NCBI GenBank assembly: GCA_020435185.1
Contig: JAGRAA010000253.1
Location: forward strand, 1 to 6,354
Length of the DNA stretch: 6,354 bases
Direction of reading: 5' to 3'
Origin: Bdellovibrionales bacterium
GTDB taxonomy: Bacteria; Bdellovibrionota; Bdellovibrionia; Bdellovibrionales; UBA1609
Shown here: positions 1 to 5,811 of the stretch, in pieces
Layout: each line of letters starts with the position of its first letter
How positions within the stretch are numbered: position 1 is the stretch's first letter
Program-made: the position numbers and the translations under genes
Notes under the pieces: generated by a model
Databases searched by the model: none
What the model saw: only the letters and a program-made list of their open reading frames with translations
Told to the model about the DNA's origin: nothing

Positions 1-2
1 TA

Positions 3-59
3 GGCCAAAGCCAAGGGTTTAATGAATCTTTGAAGAGTTTTCTCTTTGCCAGAGATTAA
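3..59 (+). CDS. Possible C-terminal tail of a gene entering from the left
   Basis: One plus-strand frame is open from the left edge to a TAA at 57-59 and reads as an ordinary protein end (GQSQGFNESLKSFLFARD). The other two plus frames stop early, at 1-3 and 20-22. A weak hairpin follows immediately, as expected after a gene end. Eighteen residues are too few to assign a family, and an open stretch this short can arise by chance. I do not recognise the product. Confidence 0.35.
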   Translation, partial: GQSQGFNESLKSFLFARD

Positions 60-61
60 AA

Positions 62-84
62 AAACCCAGTATTAATAAGGGTTT
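62..84 (+). terminator. Weak hairpin, possible transcription end
   Basis: AAACCC at 62-67 pairs with GGGTTT at 79-84. The loop holds the small palindrome TATTAATA. The hairpin sits 2 nt after the possible stop at 57-59 and before the Tat cluster. The stem has only three G-C pairs and no clean T tract follows, so it is at best a weak intrinsic terminator. Confidence 0.25.
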
Positions 85-199
85 GTATTAAATTGAGACA
101 TAAACAGACTTAAATCCAGTGGTCAATCACACTAGTTTTAATAAATTTTATATTTTTGATAAAATAGAAGGAGGGAAATCCCGAAAAACCTTATGAGGG

Positions 200-808
200 G
201 TGCTTTTGAAGGATTTTAAAGAAAAAAATGTAGCCGAGTTATTGATATCATCAAATGAATTTTTTGTTGAAACGGTAAACGAAGCTATTGAAAAACGAAA
301 AGTTAAAACATTACCTCAGGCAAAACTATATCTAGCTAACCTGATGAATTACTTTATGGTGAGTGAAAATCTCTATGGCGAGTCTAATTCAGAGACCCTG
401 GCCGAGCAATTCTTGACGGCAATTAATGCTGAGAGAAGTATTCAAGTTGAATTATTAAAAAAATTAGGAGATACCAGCTTATATATTTCTGGTTTTTTTG
501 GTGATTCTTTAAAACGTAAAATAGTTGATTTAGATTACTATATAGACATGGGTGGTAATGCCTATGGATCTTTAGCCGGTGTCGAAACGGTGAGTGAGAG
601 GGCATTACTATGGGAAGAATTCTCAAATAAGTTTGTGGAATTTGTAGATGTGCTTACATATATAAGTCAGAAATCATTGGTTCAAACTAACAAAGATCTA
701 TTGAGGCTTTATGATAGATATTTGTCTACAGGATCAAGGTTGGCAAAGGAAGAGCTTATTGAAAAAGGTCTTTTACATCCTCAGCTCAAAAAAGCAGGAC
801 AACAATAA
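200..808 (+). CDS. Conserved-looking all-helical hypothetical protein preceding tatBC
   Basis: I do not recognise this gene as a named family. It encodes about 200 residues with no signal peptide, no membrane segment and no cysteine-rich or nucleotide-binding motif. The predicted makeup is helical, with many Leu, Glu and Lys, and a distinctive centre (about residues 89-126) containing LGDTSLYISGFFGDSLKR and VDLDYYIDMGGNAYGSLA. That centre has the conserved look of a soluble cytoplasmic protein. The start is uncertain. An in-frame TGA at 194-196 limits it to GTG 200 or TTG 206. TTG 206 is better placed, because GAGGGG at 195-200 lies 5 nt upstream. The stronger AAGGAGGG at 168-175 is 24 nt from GTG 200, which is too far. 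It is followed by tatB after a 61-nt gap in the same direction, so co-transcription is possible. No function is assigned. Confidence 0.85.
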   Translation: MLLKDFKEKNVAELLISSNEFFVETVNEAIEKRKVKTLPQAKLYLANLMNYFMVSENLYGESNSETLAEQFLTAINAERSIQVELLKKLGDTSLYISGFFGDSLKRKIVDLDYYIDMGGNAYGSLAGVETVSERALLWEEFSNKFVEFVDVLTYISQKSLVQTNKDLLRLYDRYLSTGSRLAKEELIEKGLLHPQLKKAGQQ

Positions 809-869
809 AAAGCGTACATTTTTCTAAAAAGTTTTACCCAATAAGGGGTGTTTAAGGTAAATTGAATCT

Positions 870-1250
870 ATGTTTAATCTTGGCTTTTCAGAATTATTTG
901 TTCTTGCTGTAATTGCTCTTCTTGTGATTGGGCCGAAACAACTCCCCGAGGTTGCTCGTACTTTGGGTCGATTATTAAATGAATTAAAGCGCGCAACTGG
1001 CGACATGACAAAAAGTTTCATGGATGCGAAAAATGAAATGGATCATATGTCTAGCAAAGCCAAAAGTGATTTAGAAGAAAAACTGACGATTCAAGATCTT
1101 CAACGCATGATAGAGAAAAAAGCAGGTCTCGAAGCAGTTAAAAACGACTTAAATAACATAGCAAAAGGAGATGTGTCTTCTAAACCTGTTGAGGCCATCT
1201 CTGAACTCAAGGATAACTCTCCAGAAAAGAAAAACACCGAAGATGAGTAG
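870..1250 (+). CDS. tatB: Sec-independent (twin-arginine) translocase subunit TatB
   Basis: TatB is a membrane component of the twin-arginine export pathway. With TatC it forms the receptor that binds folded cargo carrying an RR signal peptide. The 126-residue protein has the classic layout: a short N-terminus with the conserved glutamate (MFNLGFSELF, E8), a single membrane segment at about 9-20, the GP hinge at 21-22, an amphipathic helix at about 24-45, and a long charged, low-hydrophobicity tail. The GPKQLP hinge and the length favour TatB over TatA, which is usually shorter and has an FG hinge. Position directly upstream of tatC agrees. A modest AAGG at 854-857 precedes ATG 870 by 12 nt. 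The stop overlaps the tatC start by 8 nt, so translation is probably coupled. A dual-function TatA/B-like protein cannot be ruled out because no tatA is present here. Confidence 0.93.
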   Translation: MFNLGFSELFVLAVIALLVIGPKQLPEVARTLGRLLNELKRATGDMTKSFMDAKNEMDHMSSKAKSDLEEKLTIQDLQRMIEKKAGLEAVKNDLNNIAKGDVSSKPVEAISELKDNSPEKKNTEDE

Positions 1251-1998
1251 CTCAGAATCTTTAGATAAAAATCAACCTCTAGAAGACCACCTGGCTGAGT
1301 TAAGAAAGCGTTTAATAAATATTATTATTATTATATTTATTGGATTTATTGTTTGTTGGAATTTTAGTGAAATTATTTTTGAAATTATCCGTAAACCAAT
1401 ATCTCCACATTTGCCCACCGGAGGTTTGGTCTTTACGGCTCCCATGGATAAGTTTTTGGCTCATATTAAAGTATCGTTGTTTGCTGGAATGGTGGTGAGC
1501 TGTCCACTTTGGATTTATCAATTGTGGGCGTTTATTGCTCCGGGGTTATATAGAAAAGAAAAAAAGTACAGTTTAGTATTTATGTTTGCGGGTACTTGTT
1601 TGTTCTTAACAGGAGTCAGTTTTGTTTATTTTGTTGTGTATCCATTAGCCTTTGACTTTTTAATGAATTTTGGTGGCGGTGAAGACAAGCCGATGATTAC
1701 GATCAATGAATATTTATCTTTTTTTACAACGACGACATTGGTTTTTGGAGCTGTATTTGAAATGCCTTTGATCTTTGCGATTTTAGCGATGATGGGAATT
1801 GTCGAAAAGCAAATGCTGGTTAAATTTAGACGATTTGCTATTGTTATACTTGCTGCTTGTTCGGCTATATTTACTCCTCCGGATGTGATCAGTATGATTT
1901 TAATGATGATACCCATGTTGCTGTTGTATGAAATTTCTGTATTTTTAGTAGGAGTGTTAGAGCCGCCACCAATCGATGAGGATTTAGAGGACACATGA
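1243..1998 (+). CDS. tatC: Sec-independent (twin-arginine) translocase subunit TatC
   Basis: TatC is the polytopic inner-membrane core of the Tat translocase and the main binding site for the twin-arginine signal peptide. The 251-residue product has the family hallmarks in order: LEDHLAELRKRL at 13-24; APMDKFLAHIKVSLF with P..IYQLWAFIAPGLY at about 66-103; the FGAVFEMP region with the buried glutamate E173; and TPPD at 211-214. Six hydrophobic segments fit the family fold, and the length is typical. The start is ATG 1243. A longer reading from GTG 1171 is less likely, because it adds 24 residues unlike TatC and runs far into tatB. No strong ribosome site precedes 1243, which suits re-initiation from tatB. 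TPPD is followed by VISM, where many homologues have a glutamine after the serine. This is a small variation. The stop overlaps the next gene by 4 nt. Confidence 0.96.
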   Translation: MSSSESLDKNQPLEDHLAELRKRLINIIIIIFIGFIVCWNFSEIIFEIIRKPISPHLPTGGLVFTAPMDKFLAHIKVSLFAGMVVSCPLWIYQLWAFIAPGLYRKEKKYSLVFMFAGTCLFLTGVSFVYFVVYPLAFDFLMNFGGGEDKPMITINEYLSFFTTTTLVFGAVFEMPLIFAILAMMGIVEKQMLVKFRRFAIVILAACSAIFTPPDVISMILMMIPMLLLYEISVFLVGVLEPPPIDEDLEDT

Positions 1999-2447
1999 TC
2001 ATTAAAGAGGTGTCTGATATTTCTTATGCGAAGACGATTAGTAATTTTCAAATTCAGATGGCCTTAGAGACAGAGAATTTAAAATTAGATCCAGAAACAG
2101 TATTAGAGGGTGTGAAGGCTGTGTTTTTAGACTCTTCTAAGGGACACTATGTGGTTTGTGAAGATGACGATCAGGTGGTGGCTTCTCTATTGATTATGAA
2201 TGAGTGGAGTGATTGGAGAAACGGCAATGTCATTTGGGTTCACTCGGTTTTTGTTTTGCCAGAATATAGAGGACAAAAAGTCTTTGCTAAGATGTATGCT
2301 TTTTTACAAGGTAAGGTGAAGCGAGATTCTAGCCTAAGAGGTATTCGACTTTACGTAGACAAAACAAATATCCCCGCTCAGTCCGTCTATAAAAAAATCG
2401 GAATGAATAATGATCATTATGATTTGTATGAATGGATGGCCAAATAA
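1995..2447 (+). CDS. GNAT-family N-acetyltransferase
   Basis: This is a 150-residue single-domain GCN5-related acetyltransferase, which would transfer an acyl group from acyl-CoA to an amine. The substrate cannot be told from sequence. The central strand and acyl-CoA loop (motif A) are visible as VHSVFVLPEYRGQKVF at 82-97. Motif B is NIPAQSVYKKIGM at 125-137, including the usual tyrosine (Y132), and a short C-terminal strand ends in LYEWM. The loop reads RGQKVF, so a lysine replaces the second glycine of the usual RGxG pattern. That is unusual but the fold otherwise looks intact. ATG 1995 overlaps the tatC stop as ATGA, with AGAGGA at 1986-1991 just upstream, so this gene is translated with the Tat operon. 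Nothing in the protein ties it mechanistically to Tat. Confidence 0.9.
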   Translation: MIIKEVSDISYAKTISNFQIQMALETENLKLDPETVLEGVKAVFLDSSKGHYVVCEDDDQVVASLLIMNEWSDWRNGNVIWVHSVFVLPEYRGQKVFAKMYAFLQGKVKRDSSLRGIRLYVDKTNIPAQSVYKKIGMNNDHYDLYEWMAK

Positions 2448-2450
2448 TCG

Positions 2451-2489
2451 GGTGCAAAAGGTACGGACACACTTTGGTGTCCCTGGTGC
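2451..2489. repeat. REP-like imperfect palindrome and hairpin
   Basis: Eighteen bases after the GNAT stop, GGACAC (2465-2470) pairs perfectly with GTGTCC (2477-2482) around a 6-nt loop, ACTTTG. The flanks are partly symmetrical: AAAAGGTAC lies on the left and CTGGTGC on the right, and GGTGC occurs at both ends (2451-2455 and 2485-2489). The wording GGTACGGACAC beside A- or T-rich sequence resembles short extragenic palindromes spread by REP-associated (Y1) transposases. That assignment is from memory and inference. No T tract follows, so it is more likely an mRNA 3'-end stabiliser or a decayed REP unit than a standard terminator. Only one copy lies in this window. Confidence 0.4.
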
Positions 2490-2598
2490 GTTATTTGTAT
2501 TTGTGTGGACTCAGTAGCGAGTAAACCCTCTGTTTTCAGAAAAACCTAAAAATTGATTGTTTGATGGACATTATGTAGAAAATAAATATTCTAATGAA

Positions 2599-3030
2599 AT
2601 GAATATTTTATCTATAATTTTTGTATCAATAGCTTCTTTTGCAAACGCGACAAATTTTGGGGGAGCGATGCACGGAAGAAAAATGGCTGTCAGCTATAAG
2701 TCAACGTCTGTTGGAGAACACATTCTGGTTGTAAAAGAAAGGGTAGGGATCGAAAATAAAAAAGCAAAGTTTAGGCAATCACAGGTGGTTTCATTAAATT
2801 TAAAGCGTGGTGAATCTCTGTCGAGTTACAACGGTTTTCAATGCCGAACCGACAATGATGGATTTGTATATGGTGTTATTTTAAAAGGTAAGACCAAGGA
2901 GCATGAAGCGTTTTTACCAGAACGAGCTTGGCTTGTTGATGAAAAAAAATTTAATCTCAACCCTATTGATGTTAGTACGGTTAAATGTAGATGGTCGCCA
3001 GATGGAGAAATCACCTATGAAAACAAATAA
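2599..3030 (+). CDS. Small putative exported protein, unknown function
   Basis: I do not recognise this protein. From ATG 2599 it has 143 residues, beginning with a short hydrophobic stretch (MNILSIIFVSIASFANA) that resembles a Sec signal peptide with cleavage after ANA at 15-17. The n-region lacks a positive charge, so the signal call is moderate. A TTG at 2557 would add 14 residues but has no better ribosome site and would bury the signal. The mature part (about 126 residues) is basic and strand-like, with two cysteines (C82 in GFQCRT and C130 in VKCRW) that could form a disulfide in the periplasm. No lipobox, repeat or catalytic motif is visible. TTGATG at 2561-2566 and TAAATA at 2583-2588, spaced 16 nt, form a weak possible promoter. 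If used, the transcript would be nearly leaderless. It lies 38 nt before the desaturase, in the same direction. Confidence 0.7.
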   Translation: MNILSIIFVSIASFANATNFGGAMHGRKMAVSYKSTSVGEHILVVKERVGIENKKAKFRQSQVVSLNLKRGESLSSYNGFQCRTDNDGFVYGVILKGKTKEHEAFLPERAWLVDEKKFNLNPIDVSTVKCRWSPDGEITYENK

Positions 3031-3068
3031 TCTAAATAAAATAGTGTCAACGATGCTAAAATTAAGAC

Positions 3069-4164
3069 ATGTCAAAGCTTAAATTTTCTGAAGATCAAGT
3101 ATCTAGAGGTTTTCCTGAATTTAGGGGTGAGGTTTTTTTGGGTCTCGGTGAGATAGCTAATGGTCGTTTTGCAACTCGAATTACTAAAGTAAAGGTCTTC
3201 GTACTGGGAATCATAATTATTTTTAGCTATATTTTTTTATTGGTCTTTGCCTTGGATACAAATGTCCAATTGATCTCAGCATTTATTTTTGGAATTTCAT
3301 TGCTTTTCTTTGTTTTGTCAATTTCTCATGACTGTGCTCATGGGGCGTTTTCGAAAAAACGTATAGTAAATATCTTACTTCTTCATGTTCCGTTTGCGTT
3401 ACTGGGTATTGACCCGAAGATGTGGCAAATGCGACATTTAAAATCTCATCATAAATTTCCAAATATTGATGAGTGTGATGCAGATATCGATGAAAACCCA
3501 TTTATAAGATTGTCTCCGAATCAAGATTTTAAGCCATGGCACAGATTTCAACATCTTTATGCGCTTGTTTTGTATACATTCGTAGCGATTCATGCTGTTT
3601 GGATTCAGGATTTGAATTATATGAATAGAGAGAAACTTGCAAATATGAATAATTGGCATAAGTTAGTTCCGTCTTGGACAAGATTTTTTGCTTACAAAAG
3701 TATACATGTGAGTTGCTTTTATCTGCTTCCAATTTATTTTATGCAAAATTCATGGGCTGAAATAGTTTTAGGATCTTTATTTATCCAAGGAGTGATCTCT
3801 TTATTCTTTATTCTACCTTTAATTGGGACACATTTTTCGGATAAAGCAGCGTTCCCTACATTGAAAGACGGAAAAATTGAATACAGCTATCCTCATTATC
3901 AAATTGTTGCTAGCATTGATTGGAACCCTACATCTAAATAGTTTGCGAACTGATGGGAGGTTTAAATGCCCATTCAGCACATCATCTGTTTTCTGAAATC
4001 AGCTCCTCTCACTATCATTGGATTTCGACAAAGATTTATGGCTTTGCAAAAAAAATAAAATCAATTATGTCCAGATGAATCTAAAAGGAGCTATAAAGTC
4101 ACATTTTCGTTTCCTAAAAAAAATGGCTCTTCAACAGAGTCCAATAAATGGTATTCGAAGTTAA
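3069..4164 (+). pseudogene. Membrane fatty acid desaturase, interrupted by two frameshifts
   Basis: This is a di-iron integral-membrane acyl desaturase of the FADS/linoleoyl-CoA desaturase type, which introduces double bonds into membrane fatty acyl chains. The frame open from ATG 3069 ends at TAG 3939-3941 after 290 residues. It has membrane segments at about 43-62 and 66-85, box 1 HDCAH (87-91), box 2 HLKSHH (123-128), and further hydrophobic segments at about 163-178 and 210-250. It lacks box 3. That box (GGLNAHSAHHLF, His codons at 3971, 3980 and 3983) is read in the -1 frame directly downstream. The usual tail (INYVQMNLKGAIKSHFRFLK) is read after a second -1 shift at the A8 run 4048-4055 and ends at TAA 4162-4164. 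Adding one base in each place gives 365 residues, normal for the family. As it stands the 290-residue product should be inactive, because an iron ligand box is missing. Sequencing error is the alternative. The ribosome site at 3069 is weak. Confidence 0.88.
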
Positions 4165-4384
4165 AATAAAACGTCTTTTACCAACTCTTTGCATGTTGCG
4201 AGTTTTCTATATTGTAATGAACCTCAGCCAAGCCTTAAAGTCAGATATGTTAGGAGGGTCGATCATTTCAAGTTGCGGAAGAAGCGCAATAGAAAGACAA
4301 TTTATTTATTCTAGGTATTGAAATCGGCACGATATAAGCATAAAAACTTCCAATGTGACTTAGTTTAATCATTGAGATATTTAT
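4165..4384. other. Spacer without a convincing gene
   Basis: These 220 nt lie between the broken desaturase and the nucleotide kinase gene. One plus frame is open from ATG 4148 to TGA 4319-4321 (57 codons) and another from 4165 to about 4313. Neither has a ribosome site, and neither reads like a known family. They may be chance frames or worn remnants. A candidate promoter sits at 4318-4346. No strong hairpin is seen. Confidence 0.5.
4318..4346 (+). promoter_or_regulatory. Candidate sigma70-type promoter for the nucleotide kinase gene
   Basis: TTGAAA (4318-4323) is followed after 17 nt by TAAAAA (4341-4346). These match the -35 and -10 consensus at 5 of 6 and 4 of 6 positions. Transcription would start near 4353, about 38 nt before ATG 4391. 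In AT-rich DNA such matches are common, so this is only a candidate. Confidence 0.3.
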
Positions 4385-4390
4385 TTGTTT

Positions 4391-4924
4391 ATGAAAAGGG
4401 TGCTTATAATCGGAATATGTGGGGCGGGAAAGTCTACTCTAGCATTAGAAATGAGTAGAAAAACGCAATTGCCTTTGATCCATTTAGATCAGCAATATTG
4501 GAACCCTGGGTGGGTGGAAACATCTGCTGAAGAATGGCGAAAGAAGATCATAGATTTGGTCGAGCAGGACGAATGGATAATGGATGGCAATTACGCTTCT
4601 ACTTTTAATCTTAGGTTCCCCAAGGCAGATACAATCATTTATTTAGATTATTCACGCCCTGTGGCTCTATATCGTGCCCTCAAACGGACACTGAAGCTCC
4701 ATGGTAAAGTAAGACAAGATATGGCATCGGATTGCCCAGAAAGATTCAATTGGGAGTTTCTTCAGTATGTTTGGAGCTTTCATAAATTACATCGACCTAA
4801 AATTGAAACTGCATTGCTTGATTTAAGTAAAGATCAAACCCTTTATCGTATAGCAGACCCTAGAGAAGCGAACTCTTTGATCGAGAGAATTGTACGCTTT
4901 AAGCCAGAAAGAGATCGGCAATGA
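4391..4924 (+). CDS. P-loop adenylate kinase-like ATPase (FlaR / 'topology modulation protein' family)
   Basis: This is a small P-loop protein of the adenylate-kinase-like superfamily, in the group often labelled FlaR or DNA topology modulation protein. Its true substrate is poorly established, and a nucleotide or small-molecule kinase role is inferred from the fold. From ATG 4391 it has 177 residues. Walker A is GICGAGKST (8-16). HLDQQYWNPGW (31-41) gives the conserved LD and the aromatic loop, and WIMDGNY (62-68) is the family signature. IIYLDYSRPVALYRALKR (82-99) supplies the second acidic strand. A lid-like stretch DMASDCPERFNWEFLQYVW (110-128) matches the group. TTG 4385 would add only two residues and has no better ribosome site, so ATG is preferred. 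The ribosome site is weak (GAG near 4374). It stands alone and is convergent with the LPS genes. The domain looks complete. Confidence 0.88.
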   Translation: MKRVLIIGICGAGKSTLALEMSRKTQLPLIHLDQQYWNPGWVETSAEEWRKKIIDLVEQDEWIMDGNYASTFNLRFPKADTIIYLDYSRPVALYRALKRTLKLHGKVRQDMASDCPERFNWEFLQYVWSFHKLHRPKIETALLDLSKDQTLYRIADPREANSLIERIVRFKPERDRQ

Positions 4925-5038
4925 TTCATTACAAAATCTAAACATTTAGTGTACCTATATTGAGACTCACCAGGAAAACGATTGCGTCTAAAATCATATT
5001 CAATATTTCCTTCTTTCTTCATGACATCCAGCAAGGTG

Positions 5039-5059
5039 AAAAGGGAACTGTTACCTTTT
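5039..5059. terminator. Weak A/T-flanked hairpin between convergent genes
   Basis: AAAAGG (5039-5044) pairs with CCTTTT (5054-5059), with a partly paired interior (AA/TT around CTG). On the plus strand it is followed by a T-rich run, so it could end transcripts of the kinase gene 115 nt upstream. The GT2 stop codon lies inside the loop. The stem has only two G-C pairs, so support is thin. Confidence 0.22.
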
Positions 5060-5803
5060 GTATTTTAAATTTGCAGCTTTAAGATATTTTAAGCCGACGG
5101 CAAAACCGGATAGTGCGCAGACAACAAATCCGTGAAAACCATCGCGAAAGCCGCCCTTGAGAAAGTATGCTTTAAAAAACCGTAGAGTGCCATTTATAAA
5201 AAAACTGGCCACCAAGAATTTTTTATTCTTTTTCAAGACCTCTTGAGCGCCTAACGCTGAGTATTTGTTAATCGTGTTTATATGGTCCTCAATGGTATGA
5301 AAAGAATAATGGTGAGCAAGGGCTTGTAATTTTTTAATCTCGAGAGATTCATCTGGAAGAAGAGTTTCATGAACGTCAGATTCGCTCCAACGGCAATGGT
5401 CTTTAGGAAACAGCCTTTTTTGAAAATCAGGAAACCAATCCGAGTGGTGTATCCAGGTTCCACAATAGTTGGTTAATCGGTTGAGAGCATAAACCCCACT
5501 TAGGTTTTGTTTGAGCTGATGAATTTCTTCTACTAACTCATCACTCAGCTCTTCATCGGCATCAAGAGAAAGAATATAGGGCCCTTGAGCAAGTTGATTG
5601 GCGTAGTTTTTTTGCTGGCCATATCCCATCCAAGGATGGTCGAAAAATTTAACCTTATCAAAAGATTTGCAAATTTCAGGCGTATGGTCTGAGCTGCCTG
5701 AATCCACAACGATAATCTCGTCGCAAACAGAAGCAAGAGAAGATAAACAACGTTTGATGTTTCGTTCTTCATTTTTACATATTACGACACCACTTATTTT
5801 CAC
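5051..5803 (-). CDS. Family 2 glycosyltransferase, LPS core type (WaaE/KdtX-like)
   Basis: This inverting GT-A glycosyltransferase would act on the cytoplasmic face of the inner membrane, moving a sugar from a nucleotide-sugar donor to a lipopolysaccharide core or related glycan. The 250 residues are full length for the WaaE/KdtX-like group. The N-terminus is SGVVICKNEERNI (4-16), then VVDSGSSDHT (32-41), the metal-binding DAD (81-83) in LSLDADEEL, and the acceptor region SDWFPDFQKRLFP with ESDVHETL (about 121-148). The C-terminal RFFKAYFLKGGFRDGFHGF and following hydrophobic stretch (about 208-240) are typical membrane-associating ends of this group. The start is GTG at 5801-5803, with AGGA (plus positions 5810-5813) 6 nt upstream. 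The GT9 gene ends 8 nt before it and its stop overlaps this ribosome site, so the two are an operon. The exact sugar cannot be assigned. Confidence 0.92.
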   Translation of the reverse strand: MKISGVVICKNEERNIKRCLSSLASVCDEIIVVDSGSSDHTPEICKSFDKVKFFDHPWMGYGQQKNYANQLAQGPYILSLDADEELSDELVEEIHQLKQNLSGVYALNRLTNYCGTWIHHSDWFPDFQKRLFPKDHCRWSESDVHETLLPDESLEIKKLQALAHHYSFHTIEDHINTINKYSALGAQEVLKKNKKFLVASFFINGTLRFFKAYFLKGGFRDGFHGFVVCALSGFAVGLKYLKAANLKYKR

Positions 5804-5811
5804 AGAATTTC

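Noticed and set aside
133..165. Promoter for the first gene (GATAAAAT at 158-165)
   Set aside because: The -10-like element is fair, but no acceptable -35 lies 16-18 nt upstream and the area is simply AT-rich.
193..219. Eight-codon leader peptide from ATG 193
   Set aside because: Its distance from AAGGAGGG (17 nt) is too long for efficient initiation, and the peptide has no attenuator-like codon run or paired hairpins.
1171..1242. Extended TatC start at GTG 1171
   Set aside because: It adds 24 residues unlike TatC that lie wholly within the tatB coding sequence in another frame. ATG 1243 gives the standard N-terminus.
1626..2051. 141-codon minus-strand open frame inside tatC
   Set aside because: It is antisense to a clear TatC coding region, and its low-complexity Ile/Asn/Ser content mirrors hydrophobic TatC codons.
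3930..3945. Programmed -1 ribosomal frameshifting to make full-length desaturase
   Set aside because: The site reads ACA TCT AAA TAG, which is not a slippery heptamer. Re-pairing of the lysine tRNA would be on TAA, and no strong downstream pseudoknot is evident. A second shift would also be needed.
4843..5034. 63-codon minus-strand gene starting at TTG 5034
   Set aside because: It has no ribosome site, overlaps the kinase coding end by about 80 nt, and the frame is already open upstream of the TTG. It is kept only as a possible remnant in the gap.
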